64,000 bases of DNA from Planctomycetota bacterium (GTDB lineage: Bacteria; Planctomycetota; Phycisphaerae; Phycisphaerales; UBA1924): positions 467,132 through 531,131 of the forward strand of contig JAFEBO010000006.1 of NCBI GenBank assembly GCA_018242625.1, given 5' to 3'. A program made the translations under genes and the position numbers. Shown piece by piece: positions 49,729 to 57,673 of this stretch. The notes below the pieces were generated by a model. The model did no database searches, was not told the origin of the DNA, and saw nothing but the letters and a program-made list of their open reading frames with translations. The first letter of the stretch is position 1, and every line of letters starts with the position of its first letter.

Positions 49729-50358
49729 ATGAATATGCAAGGATTGACTCGCGCCCTTTGCGTTCTGGTGGGCCTGGCGTCGTGCGGTTCGCTGGCGACG
49801 GGGTCGATCTGGATCTCGTCGATATCGAGCGCGGCGTTCGGAAACGCGTCGTGGGTTGATCCGGTCGCTGGGCCGCAGACCGGGAGTTATTACGAGTCCC
49901 ACGACTGGCCCAACTGGTATGTCACGCGCTCGGTGGACTGGCCGACATCGTGGGCGCACTCGGAGATTCAGACCGAAGCGGATCCGTCGATCCCGGTGGC
50001 GACTATGCCGGGGTCGTACGCCTATCTCAAGGCGGTTGGCCGGGCCAGCGCTTGGGGAGATGCGGAGGCGTACGTCAGCATCAATGCGACGTTTCAGTGC
50101 ACCGATTTCTGGGACGCGCGGCTCATGACCACGGGTCTGGGTTCGATCCAGCTGCACGGTCCGAGCGGGATGATCGTGTGGCTTACGGGCGACCAGTCTT
50201 ACGCCGCCACGCTGGCACCCGGCGAGTATCGGATCTTTGCGGGCGTGTCGGCGATCGCCGACAGCGGGTCGGTTTCATTCACGGTTCCGAGCGCCCCGAC
50301 GATGCTGCTGCTCGCCGCGGTACCGCTCGGGCGGCGGCGCCGCGGCGTGAGCGGTTGA
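49729..50358 (+). CDS. Secreted protein with PEP-CTERM-like sorting tail
   Basis: This 209-residue protein has a signal peptide (M-N-M-Q-G-L-T-R-A-L-C-V-L-V-G-L-A-S-C-G-S-L-A), a beta-rich middle with many Trp and Ser residues, and a C-terminus V-P-S-A-P-T-M-L-L-L-A-A-V-P-L-G-R-R-R-R. The last part has the three pieces of an exosortase signal (Pro-containing motif, hydrophobic helix, arginine cluster), with V-P-S-A-P in place of the usual V-P-E-P-A. It is probably exported and then processed or anchored. Function beyond that is unknown. Its stop lies 30 bases before the clpB fragment, in the same reading frame. Confidence 0.68.
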   Translation: MNMQGLTRALCVLVGLASCGSLATGSIWISSISSAAFGNASWVDPVAGPQTGSYYESHDWPNWYVTRSVDWPTSWAHSEIQTEADPSIPVATMPGSYAYLKAVGRASAWGDAEAYVSINATFQCTDFWDARLMTTGLGSIQLHGPSGMIVWLTGDQSYAATLAPGEYRIFAGVSAIADSGSVSFTVPSAPTMLLLAAVPLGRRRRGVSG

Positions 50359-50388
50359 CGGCGAAGGAAATGTTGCAAACGCATCGCG

Positions 50389-50580
50389 GACGCAGCGAAG
50401 GTGCAGATCGCGGAGGAGGGGTGGAACCCGGCGTTCGGCGCCCGGACGCCCAAGCGGGCGATCCGGCAGAGGGTGGAGAACCCGCTGGCGGCGAGGATCC
50501 GGTCGGGCGACTTCGGCGATGGGGACAGCGTGAAGGTGGATTACGAGGGGAACACGTTTACGTTCAAGAGAGGGAAATAG
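50389..50580 (+). pseudogene. Degenerate copy of the clpB 3' end
   Basis: These 64 codons encode a C-terminal ClpB tail (D-A-A-K-V-Q-I-A-E-E-G-W-N-P-A-F-G-A-R ... ending F-K-R-G-K and stop). By hand alignment without gaps, 159 of the first 180 bases match codons 856-915 of the intact clpB, and 52 of 60 residues match; 45 bases from GACAGCGTG to TTCAAG are identical. The copy has its own terminal codons and stop. No start codon or ribosome-binding site precedes it in frame except a GTG at 50401, so it is a fragment. Confidence 0.85.
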
Positions 50581-50584
50581 ACTC

Positions 50585-51430
50585 TCAGGTTCTCGGGGGC
50601 AGTTGCAACTTACTTCTCACATTCGTGCAGATGACGTGGACGATGGCCTCGAGCTGTTTCCCGGCACCTGTCAGCCCTAGCGATTCAGATGTAGTTCCCC
50701 GGGAGGCCAACTCCCGGAGAAGCCCGTCTTTTGCGTGTGCGGCAACGGCGATTCGGCCCGTTTTCTTGACCCCCAGGTGCGTTAATTCGAAGGCGTGATC
50801 ATTGCAGATATGGCCGGTGTGTGTAACGACCGCCTTCTGGCCCTTGGCTCTGGAGACACCGGTTTTGATGTACTTCATGTGCGAGATCCATTTCCTCTCT
50901 TTGCGAGCCAGAAAGTCGCATTCCATGTCGGCTTCGACGTCTGAGGGCTTGCCGAAACGGCTCTGCCACTGCAACTTTGCCGCTTCGCAAAGTTCGTCCA
51001 AGCGCACGTGCCAGACCACTCCATCCGTGTCTTTCTTGTCGTTACATGCGAAGAAAAGGGCGATATCCGCAGAGCGGCTCCAGTCAAGACAGCGTGTCGG
51101 AAGGCCGAAATGCCTGCCGACAAACATCGTCCCGGTGTGAATCTGCGTATGCCAGCGTTCGTCCGGCTGCTTCAGATACGCGAGAACGAGAGGGTCCAGC
51201 GCGTGGCGCGCCCGTTTGTTAAAAGCGTCCAACAAAGCAACCTCTACGCCGAGCGCGTCACGATTGCTTTCTTTTAGGAAGCGGCCCAGCGAAGGTTCGA
51301 GGCCCCAACCGATCGCTGATACGCCGCGAAAAATGGTACGGTCGGAACAGCGGATGTGCGAGCAATATTCCTGGTATGACGAAACCGTCGGCGTGCAAGG
51401 CCAGTCTCTTTCTATGTTGAAATCATCCAT
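50585..51430 (-). CDS. FRG-domain protein
   Basis: This 281-residue protein contains an FRG domain, named for its F/Y-R-G motif: F-R-G at 34-36 followed by L-E-P-S-L-G-R, then H-F-G-L-P-T-R-C-L-D-W-S (107-118) and A-D-I-A-L-F-F-A-C. The biochemical role of FRG proteins is unproven; they often occur in accessory and phage-defence-like settings. The middle has a Cys/Lys stretch and H-T-G-H-I-C-N-D-H. Its base composition is noticeably richer in A+T than neighbours, and its 3' end touches the clpB fragment, both signs of transfer. The ATG is used; a TTG three codons earlier is possible. Confidence 0.82.
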   Translation of the reverse strand: MDDFNIERDWPCTPTVSSYQEYCSHIRCSDRTIFRGVSAIGWGLEPSLGRFLKESNRDALGVEVALLDAFNKRARHALDPLVLAYLKQPDERWHTQIHTGTMFVGRHFGLPTRCLDWSRSADIALFFACNDKKDTDGVVWHVRLDELCEAAKLQWQSRFGKPSDVEADMECDFLARKERKWISHMKYIKTGVSRAKGQKAVVTHTGHICNDHAFELTHLGVKKTGRIAVAAHAKDGLLRELASRGTTSESLGLTGAGKQLEAIVHVICTNVRSKLQLPPRT

Positions 51431-51438
51431 CCGCTTCA

Positions 51439-51444
51439 ACTATA
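51439..51444 (-). promoter_or_regulatory. -10-like TATAGT before the FRG gene
   Basis: Minus-strand TATAGT ends eight bases before the ATG, in a locally A+T-rich stretch. Confidence 0.35.
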
Positions 51445-51479
51445 TGAATGGCAGGATTGCGATCGTGTTGCGCTAGCCA

Positions 51480-52109
51480 TCAGGCGCGTGGTGGCACCGG
51501 AAAAACGGCGATGCGTGCTTCAAGTCTCTGCTTTGCCGCGGGCCATTCCGCCGCGAGGATGCTGTAGTAGACCGCGTCGCGGATGTGCGGCTCGGGCGAG
51601 TCCATGACGTAGCCGATGCGCTGGTGGCGGAGGACGCCCTCTTTGACGGCGCCGAGTTTGGCGATGGCGGTCTGGCTGTGGAGGTTTGTGCCGCCGGTGA
51701 CGAACTGGACGCGGATGGCTGTGGGGGAGAGCGATTCGAAGGCGTGGCGGAGCATCAGGTACTTGATCTCGGGATTCACGCTCGTGCCGTGATGGGCGCG
51801 GCCGATCCAGGTGCGCCCGATCTCGACGCCGCGGTGTTCTGGGCGGATCTCCATGAACGTGGTGCGGCCGATCGCCTGATTCGTGGCGTTGAGCACAATG
51901 GCGAGGGCGACGGAGTCGTGGATGGCGTTGACGGCGGCGATCTCACGCTCGAATCCGTTGACCGACCATTCGGGCGGGTGCTGGGCGGTGTGCCGGAACA
52001 GTTCGGGGTCTGCCGCCGCGAGCAGGCCGGGGGCGTGCTTTGCTTCGAGCGGTTCGAGGCGAACGGTGCGGGAGTGGAGCGTGACTGGGAGAATCCAGGA
52101 TTGGGGCAT
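51480..52109 (-). CDS. GNAT family N-acetyltransferase (RimJ/RimL-like)
   Basis: This 209-residue acetyltransferase is a paralogue of the first gene in the window: both share E-I-G-x-T-W-I, H-x-G-T-x-V-N-P-E-x-K and the A-I-A-K-L-G-A-x-x-E-G-V-L-R block. Acetyl-CoA-dependent N-acetylation is expected; the acceptor is unknown. The start used is the ATG 54 bases into the open frame, because the upstream 18 residues are low in complexity and would overlap the neighbouring gene by 35 bases. It follows the triple-repeat protein gene by 19 bases on the same strand. Confidence 0.83.
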   Translation of the reverse strand: MPQSWILPVTLHSRTVRLEPLEAKHAPGLLAAADPELFRHTAQHPPEWSVNGFEREIAAVNAIHDSVALAIVLNATNQAIGRTTFMEIRPEHRGVEIGRTWIGRAHHGTSVNPEIKYLMLRHAFESLSPTAIRVQFVTGGTNLHSQTAIAKLGAVKEGVLRHQRIGYVMDSPEPHIRDAVYYSILAAEWPAAKQRLEARIAVFPVPPRA

Positions 52110-52128
52110 AGTGAATTGTTGAGCGTGC

Positions 52129-54312
52129 TCAGGGGCAGACGAGTGCGTCGTAGCTGTTGACAAACTCGGAGAAGTCGGCGTCTTCGGTCAGTCCATCGCC
52201 GGTGAAGTCGGCGCGGGGGTCGACGAGGTTGTTGTAGTAGATGACAAAGAGGGTGAAGTCGGCGTCGTCGACGAGGCCGTCGCCGTTGAGGTCGCCCGGG
52301 CAGGGCTTCATGGCGCTGGCGAAGGTGAGGGCGTTGGCCATGAGGGTCTTGCCGTCGGTATTGGAGATCCAGCCGAGCGCGTTGTCGGCGCTTGAGACGG
52401 GCCAGAAATCCAGGTCGACGCGTTTGCGGAAGCTGTGCAGGCTGGCGAGCATCTTTCCATCGGACCAGTTGAGAAGGCGGCGGCCGCGGAAGTTGGGGTT
52501 GTTGCTCTGGCGGAAGCTGGTTGTGCCGCCGGTGAAGCGGCGTACGAAAGTGGTGACGGGGTGGGCGGGCCCGACGATTGGACCGAGGGACGCCTGTCCT
52601 CCGAGCGTGGCGCCGGTGGAACCTTCGGGCGTGATGTCGTAGCCCTGGCTGATCCAGCGGCCGCGAGGCCGGGTGTTGTCCGTCCCGACACTGGCTGTGG
52701 TGCTGAAGACGCCTTCGACAACGCTACCCCCGGCGTCGACGTAGTCGGCGAGACGATTGCCGACGGTTGTCGAATCGGCGAAGGAGTCGTGACCCCAGAG
52801 CAGGATGGAGGAGAAAGGGCGGATCGAAGTGGCGAGGGGCGTGGTGGTCTTGAGCGTGGTGAGGACGCTGACGCCGCTGAATCGGCGGAGCTGCATGAGG
52901 CGCGAGGCGAGGGCGGACGCGTCGGCGGGATCGGTTTCTGAATGGAGGAGGCCGACGAAGGGGCGGATGGTGTAAAGCAGCGTGTTGGCCATCAGCTTGC
53001 CGCCGTCGGTGGAGCCGTCCCAGAAGCTGTTGAGGACGACACTGGAGGGCGGGTAGAAACCCAGATCGGCGCGGTTGGGGAACTTGGTCGAGGCGGCGAC
53101 GAGAATCTTGCCGTCGGTCCAGCTGGCGACCGGAAAGCCATGGGAAGGGAGCACGGTGCTGGTGGGGCGGAAGCTGTAGAAGCCGCCACTAAAGCTGGAG
53201 ACACCGTTCATGATCGGGTGCGTGTTGTACCAGACGGTTCCCATCGAAGCGGTGCCGGTTGTATACGCGGCGCCCGGGGTAATGAGGCCGTAGCCGTCGC
53301 TCGACCAGCGGCCGCCGAGCGATTTGCTGTTGATCGTGTTGGTGTCGCCGGCGACGACGACGCCGTAGCCCTCGTCGACGTAGTCGGCGAGCACGTTGCC
53401 CATCGCGGCGGAGTTGTGATACGACTGCGTGGACCAGGTGAGAACCGCGTCGTATTCCTTGAGCAGTTCAAGAGAGGGTGTGCCGTTGTGGGCGTTGAAC
53501 TGCGAAATTGTGGAGAAGTATCCGCTCGCCTGGAGGCGATTGGTGACGTCGGTGAAATTTGGATCGGAGAAAGGCTTGTCGATCGCGACGCAGAGGAGGA
53601 TTTTGGGGCGGATGGTGGCCATCAGCGCGTTGGCCATCAGTTTCGCGCCGTCGCCCGAAGCGGTCCATCCCGCGGTGGAGGAGTTTGTGGAGGGTGGATA
53701 AAAGCCAAGGTCGATGCGGTTGACCTTGGGTCCGGCGACGACGAGCGGCTTGCTATCCGACCACGAGGCGACGATCGTGGCGCCCGGGGTGAGCGAGTTG
53801 TTGGACGGGCGCGGCGTGAGCGTGCTGCCGCCGAAGACGGAGACGCCGTTCATGACCGGGTGATCGGGGAGCGCCACAGAACCGAGGGTTGCGACGGACC
53901 CGACGTTGCCGAAGCCAAAGCCGATGCCGTTGTAGGAAGAGGTCCAGTTGCCCCCGAGATTGCTGCCGATGGCGCCGGCGGTCGTGAACATGGTCTGCAC
54001 GACGCCGTAGCCAAGATCGACATACTGGGCGAGGGTGTTGCCGAGCGAGACGCGGTCGAGCCAGGTGTCGAAATTCCAGACCATCGCCGCGTCGTAGTTG
54101 GTGAGCAGGTCGATGGAGGGCGTGTCGGTGTGGGCGTCGAACGCATCGACGGAGGCGAAGAGACCGGAGGACTGGAGCATGCCGGTTACCTCGGTGACGT
54201 GCGCCGGTTCCTCGCCGGCGTGGACAATGAGGACCGAAGGCTTGCGCGGCCCGGCGAGGGCGAGGCTGGCGAAGCAGAGCGTGGCGCAGGCGGCGGTACG
54301 GGTGATAGACAC
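52129..54312 (-). CDS. Secreted protein with three ThuA-like repeats and dockerin-like tail
   Basis: This 727-residue exported protein has a signal peptide (cleavage likely near A-L-A-G), then three consecutive copies of a module of about 215 residues (about 24-237, 238-450, 451-660). Each begins with a strand like V-L-I-V-H or I-L-L-C-V, has [DE]-Y-[DV]-[DE/A]-x-G-x-G-V-V in its middle, and the first two end D-G-x-K-L-M-A-N-x-L...I-R-P. The module resembles a ThuA/GATase-like alpha/beta fold, but no catalytic residues are evident. The tail carries two calcium loops (D-L-N-G-D-G-L-V-D-D-A-D-F and D-F-T-G-D-G-L-T-E-D-A-D-F) and ends Y-D-A-L-V-C-P. An AGGAGG site precedes the GTG. Confidence 0.8.
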   Translation of the reverse strand: MSITRTAACATLCFASLALAGPRKPSVLIVHAGEEPAHVTEVTGMLQSSGLFASVDAFDAHTDTPSIDLLTNYDAAMVWNFDTWLDRVSLGNTLAQYVDLGYGVVQTMFTTAGAIGSNLGGNWTSSYNGIGFGFGNVGSVATLGSVALPDHPVMNGVSVFGGSTLTPRPSNNSLTPGATIVASWSDSKPLVVAGPKVNRIDLGFYPPSTNSSTAGWTASGDGAKLMANALMATIRPKILLCVAIDKPFSDPNFTDVTNRLQASGYFSTISQFNAHNGTPSLELLKEYDAVLTWSTQSYHNSAAMGNVLADYVDEGYGVVVAGDTNTINSKSLGGRWSSDGYGLITPGAAYTTGTASMGTVWYNTHPIMNGVSSFSGGFYSFRPTSTVLPSHGFPVASWTDGKILVAASTKFPNRADLGFYPPSSVVLNSFWDGSTDGGKLMANTLLYTIRPFVGLLHSETDPADASALASRLMQLRRFSGVSVLTTLKTTTPLATSIRPFSSILLWGHDSFADSTTVGNRLADYVDAGGSVVEGVFSTTASVGTDNTRPRGRWISQGYDITPEGSTGATLGGQASLGPIVGPAHPVTTFVRRFTGGTTSFRQSNNPNFRGRRLLNWSDGKMLASLHSFRKRVDLDFWPVSSADNALGWISNTDGKTLMANALTFASAMKPCPGDLNGDGLVDDADFTLFVIYYNNLVDPRADFTGDGLTEDADFSEFVNSYDALVCP

Positions 54313-54495
54313 AGCGACCTCCTGGAATTTCCGGGCGGGGACTTCGTGCGAGTTCGTGATGGATCTGGCGAGTCACCGTGCGATGGAGCTTGCGGAGCGG
54401 GCTAGCTGTATTTGGCGGAATCCCGGAATCTGCCTCCGACCCGGGGGGGAACAGGAGGTGCCGGAGTTTGGATATGCTGCGTACGGAGGTTGTTC

Positions 54496-55560
54496 ATGAC
54501 CGGCATGACGAGGCGGCGGGCTCTGGGGGTCGGACTGGGCGGATTGGCGGGAGCGGTTCTCCTGGGAGCCGGCACCGAGCCGGGCGCGACGCAGAGCCCC
54601 CCTCAGGCACCCCCTCCCGCTCCACCACCCGGCGGGACGAGGCCGCGCAAGCGGGCCGTGCGGATCGCCCACGTGACCGATACGCATATCGAGCCCGAGT
54701 TGCGGGCGCCCGAGGGCGTGGCGGCATGTCTCACGCACATCCGCGAGAAGAAATACGGCTCCAAGTTCGGGGGTGCGCTCAGCGACGATCCTGTGGATCT
54801 CGTGCTTCACGGCGGGGACATGGTCTTTGATTCCGGCGATGTCGGCGCGGCCCGCACCAAGGAGCAATGGGACCTGTTCACAAAGGCCGTCAAGGACAAC
54901 TGGGCCGGACCGATCAACTACGCGATCGGCAACCACGACATATTCGGCCTCAACAAGGCCAAGAGCGGCACCACCGGCGAAGAGCCCAACTGGGGCAAAA
55001 GGTGGCCGATGGAGCTGCTCGGAATCAAGGGTGCCGCCAGCCCGGATCCCAAGGCGTTCGGTGCGTACTACAGCTTTGATCAGAACGGATGGCACGTTGT
55101 GGTTCTGGACACGGTGCAGGTGGAGCCCAACGGCTATTTTGGCGGTCTGGACGATGCGCAGTTCGCATGGCTCAAGGGCGACCTGTTGCTCAACAAGATG
55201 CATCCGACGCTGGTGCTCTCGCACATCCCGCTCCTGACCGTGACCGTGCTGGATCGGCCGCTCAACGACAAACGCGAGCGGGTCGTGCATCCGGCGCTGA
55301 TGTGCATCGATTTCGATCGCGTCAAGAAGCTGTTTCTGGAGAATCCGCAGGTCAAGCTCTGCCTGAGCGGGCATATGCACCTGATCGATCGCGTGGACTA
55401 CAACGGCGTGTCGTACTGCTGCAACGGCGCGGTCAGCGCGAACTGGTGGAAGGGGCCTCACCGGGAATGCAAAGAGGGGTACGCGGTCGTGGATCTCTAT
55501 GACGATGGCTCGTTCACGAACGATTACATTGAATACGGCTGGAAAGCGGACAAGGCATGA
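54496..55560 (+). CDS. Tat-exported metallophosphoesterase
   Basis: This 354-residue calcineurin-like phosphoesterase carries a twin-arginine signal (T-R-R-R-A-L-G-V-G-L-G-G-L-A-G-A, residues 5-20) and a Pro-rich linker before the enzyme. Metal-site blocks are D-T-H (62-64), G-G-D (106-108), G-N-H-D (145-148), S-H-I-P and S-G-H-M-H. It probably hydrolyses a phosphate ester in the periplasm after folding in the cytoplasm, as Tat export allows bound metals. The ATG has a GGAGG site. An earlier in-frame ATG at 54412 lacks these features. Its stop overlaps the next gene by four bases. Confidence 0.88.
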   Translation: MTGMTRRRALGVGLGGLAGAVLLGAGTEPGATQSPPQAPPPAPPPGGTRPRKRAVRIAHVTDTHIEPELRAPEGVAACLTHIREKKYGSKFGGALSDDPVDLVLHGGDMVFDSGDVGAARTKEQWDLFTKAVKDNWAGPINYAIGNHDIFGLNKAKSGTTGEEPNWGKRWPMELLGIKGAASPDPKAFGAYYSFDQNGWHVVVLDTVQVEPNGYFGGLDDAQFAWLKGDLLLNKMHPTLVLSHIPLLTVTVLDRPLNDKRERVVHPALMCIDFDRVKKLFLENPQVKLCLSGHMHLIDRVDYNGVSYCCNGAVSANWWKGPHRECKEGYAVVDLYDDGSFTNDYIEYGWKADKA

Positions 55561-56267
55561 GCACGCCGATGCGTCAGGCCTGGGACCGGTTCGCCCGCGA
55601 GGACGCGCGCTTTTTCATTCTGACCAACCCGCATTCGGCGTCGGAAGCGGACTTTTACGCCCAGGGTCGTGAAACCTGGGACGCGGTGCGCGGCTGGATT
55701 GAGTCGGTCGCGCCGGGGCGCCTGAAGAGTGGCGCCGCCCTCGATATCGGGTGCGGCATCGGGCGCGTGACCCGGGCGCTGGCCGATTCGTTCGACGCCG
55801 CCACGGGCGTGGACGTTTCGGCGGAAATGGTCAAGAAGGCGCGGGCGGCGCATCCTCAGGGCAAACCCGGCTTCGAAGTCGTGAGCGGGAGCGATCTCTC
55901 GCCGGTTGCGAACAGCTCCATGGACTTTGTGCACTCGGCGATTGTCTTTCAGCACATCCCGGACTGGGCGGCGATCGAGAACTACATCCGGGAGGTGGGG
56001 CGGGTTCTCAGGCCGGGGGCCCTCGCGGCCCTGCATCTGGACACCCGGCGGCTTTCGCTCCCGGCGAAGGTCTATCGCACGCTCCCGGATTTTCTGCTGC
56101 CGCGGCATCACCGGCGCTTCGTCCGACGTGTGCCCCGCGATTCAGCGCTCGTGCGGAGCGCGTTCGAGGCGTCGGGCCTCCGCATCATCGCGGAGCAGTC
56201 GCCCGATTCGGACCTGCACTGGTTCCTTGTCGAGAAGCCGGATCATTCACAGACGAGCGCGTCGTAG
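55557..56267 (+). CDS. Class I SAM methyltransferase
   Basis: This 236-residue AdoMet-dependent methyltransferase has motif I L-D-I-G-C-G-I-G-R (62-70), then G-V-D-V-S-A-E-M, and V-L-R-P-G-A-L-A in the later strand. It resembles small-molecule (Methyltransf_11-like) enzymes; the substrate is unknown. Translation is coupled to the metallophosphoesterase by ATGA, suggesting they work in one pathway. Its 3' end overlaps the convergent secreted-protein gene by 25 bases. Confidence 0.85.
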   Translation: MSTPMRQAWDRFAREDARFFILTNPHSASEADFYAQGRETWDAVRGWIESVAPGRLKSGAALDIGCGIGRVTRALADSFDAATGVDVSAEMVKKARAAHPQGKPGFEVVSGSDLSPVANSSMDFVHSAIVFQHIPDWAAIENYIREVGRVLRPGALAALHLDTRRLSLPAKVYRTLPDFLLPRHHRRFVRRVPRDSALVRSAFEASGLRIIAEQSPDSDLHWFLVEKPDHSQTSAS

Positions 56268-57595
56268 CGTACGACAAAGCGGGAGAAGTCCGCATCGTCG
56301 ACGAACAGATCTCCGTTGATGTCGGGCGCGCAGGGCGGTTTCATGGCGGGATCGGCGCAGTCGAGAAGGTCGTAGCCGGCGACGAACAGAGAGAAGTCGG
56401 CGTCGTCCACGAACCCGTCGAGATTGAGATCCCCGTCACAGTTCGAGAAGACGGCCATGCTTGTGAGCTGCATGTTGCCCCGCGCCGCGGTGGCGATCTG
56501 CGGCCCAAGATCGGCCAGCATGGTGAGTTCACGCGTCTCGGGCATCAGGCGCAGGATCGTGTTGTACGAAAAAAGGCTGGTAAACGCGATGGAACTGTCG
56601 GGCAGCTCGAGCATGCCCGACGGCGAATCGAAGGGCGGCGCACCCGCGTTGGACGCGGCCTGGCTCACGAAGTTCGTTCCCGTGCCGTCGTCGACGAGCG
56701 CCGTCCCGACAACGAGCGTGCGGTTACCCGTGGCGGGGTTGACCTCGATGATGCAGTAAACGAATGAAAGGTCGGGTTTCTGGCTCGAGGCGCCGATGTA
56801 CAGCTTGCCCTGGCGGAACAGCAGCGACCGCACCTGTCCGTTGATCACCGGGCCGGTTCCGCGGGTGAGGGGCGTGGTGCCGGCTGAAAGAACGCCGCCC
56901 GTCACCGTCTTGCGGTTCAGCGTGTCCTTGCCAAGGCGGGAAATAAAAGTCCGGGCGCCGGACTGCAGATCGATTCGAAAGATGCCGGGGTTGTTGGTGA
57001 CTCCACCCAGCGTTCCGGTCTCGGCCACAAAGACGGTCGTTGCGTCGGCCGCGGCCATGTACCGCGCCCGAAACGTCCGCGGGCCGTCGCCCACAAGGTC
57101 GCCGGAGAGAATCGTCGTCGGACCGGCCGGAAGGCCGTAGCGAAGCACGCGGGCGTTCCCGCTGGAGCCCGCATTAAAGCCGTCGGCCGCGAGCAGCAGG
57201 GTTTTGGCGTTCCAGACGATCGGGGTGCCTGTGGAATCGTGCGCGGCAGCACCAGATCCAAAGAGCCCGGAGCGATTGCCGGAGACAGGGTCGACCTGGT
57301 AGGTGCCGTAGGTGCTCGTCGTGGGCGCGAGCTTCCAGAAGATTCTGCCGTCCCGAGAAATACCGATGTCGCCGCTCTGGGCGCCGTTCAGAGCGGTGCC
57401 GCTGCCGCGGACGGGCAGACTCAGATCGCGGACGTCGGTCCCGGTCACGATGGACCGGATCATTCCGGTGGACCGATCGACGGCGATGAGCGATCCGTAG
57501 AACCGGGACGCGACGATCAGGTCGAGGTGATGGGGGAGTTCCGCGCTTGCGATGCTCGTCAGGCCTGCCGCCGCCCACATTCCCAGGTATTTCAT
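56243..57595 (-). CDS. Secreted protein with dockerin-like tail
   Basis: This 450-residue protein starts with a signal peptide (M-K-Y-L-G-M-W-A-A-A-G-L-T-S-I-A-S-A). The middle is beta-rich with repeated strand-turn segments (L-I-A-V-D-R-S-T-G, V-F-V-A-E-T-G-T-L-G-G, L-Y-I-G-A-S), suggesting a beta-propeller. The tail has D-L-N-L-D-G-F-V-D-D-A-D-F and D-I-N-G-D-L-F-V-D-D-A-D-F and ends Y-D-A-L-V-C-E, so both calcium loops and the terminal Cys are present. TACCCT six bases before the ATG supports this start over a longer upstream frame. The function of the propeller-like part is unknown. Confidence 0.75.
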   Translation of the reverse strand: MKYLGMWAAAGLTSIASAELPHHLDLIVASRFYGSLIAVDRSTGMIRSIVTGTDVRDLSLPVRGSGTALNGAQSGDIGISRDGRIFWKLAPTTSTYGTYQVDPVSGNRSGLFGSGAAAHDSTGTPIVWNAKTLLLAADGFNAGSSGNARVLRYGLPAGPTTILSGDLVGDGPRTFRARYMAAADATTVFVAETGTLGGVTNNPGIFRIDLQSGARTFISRLGKDTLNRKTVTGGVLSAGTTPLTRGTGPVINGQVRSLLFRQGKLYIGASSQKPDLSFVYCIIEVNPATGNRTLVVGTALVDDGTGTNFVSQAASNAGAPPFDSPSGMLELPDSSIAFTSLFSYNTILRLMPETRELTMLADLGPQIATAARGNMQLTSMAVFSNCDGDLNLDGFVDDADFSLFVAGYDLLDCADPAMKPPCAPDINGDLFVDDADFSRFVVRYDALVCE

Positions 57596-57601
57596 CTCAC
57601 A

Positions 57602-57607
57602 AGGGTA
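57602..57607 (-). promoter_or_regulatory. -10-like TACCCT, leaderless start of secreted protein
   Basis: Minus-strand TACCCT ends six bases before the ATG at 57595. It lies in the 78-base divergent region shared with nrfH. Confidence 0.45.
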
Positions 57608-57673
57608 CAGTGCGAAGACCGCATTGCAAGCAGCGTTTGTGTGCCCGCGGTATGCTGTGCTCAAGGAGTTCTC

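Noticed and set aside
50356..50580. Readthrough fusion of the PEP-CTERM-like protein to the ClpB tail
   Set aside because: They are in the same frame, but a TGA stop separates them, no recoding signal is seen, and the sorting tail would be buried.
57624..57656. TTGCAA ... TATGCT as an nrfH promoter
   Set aside because: The spacer is 21 bases, too long for a standard promoter, and no FNR-type TTGAT-N4-ATCAA box was found.
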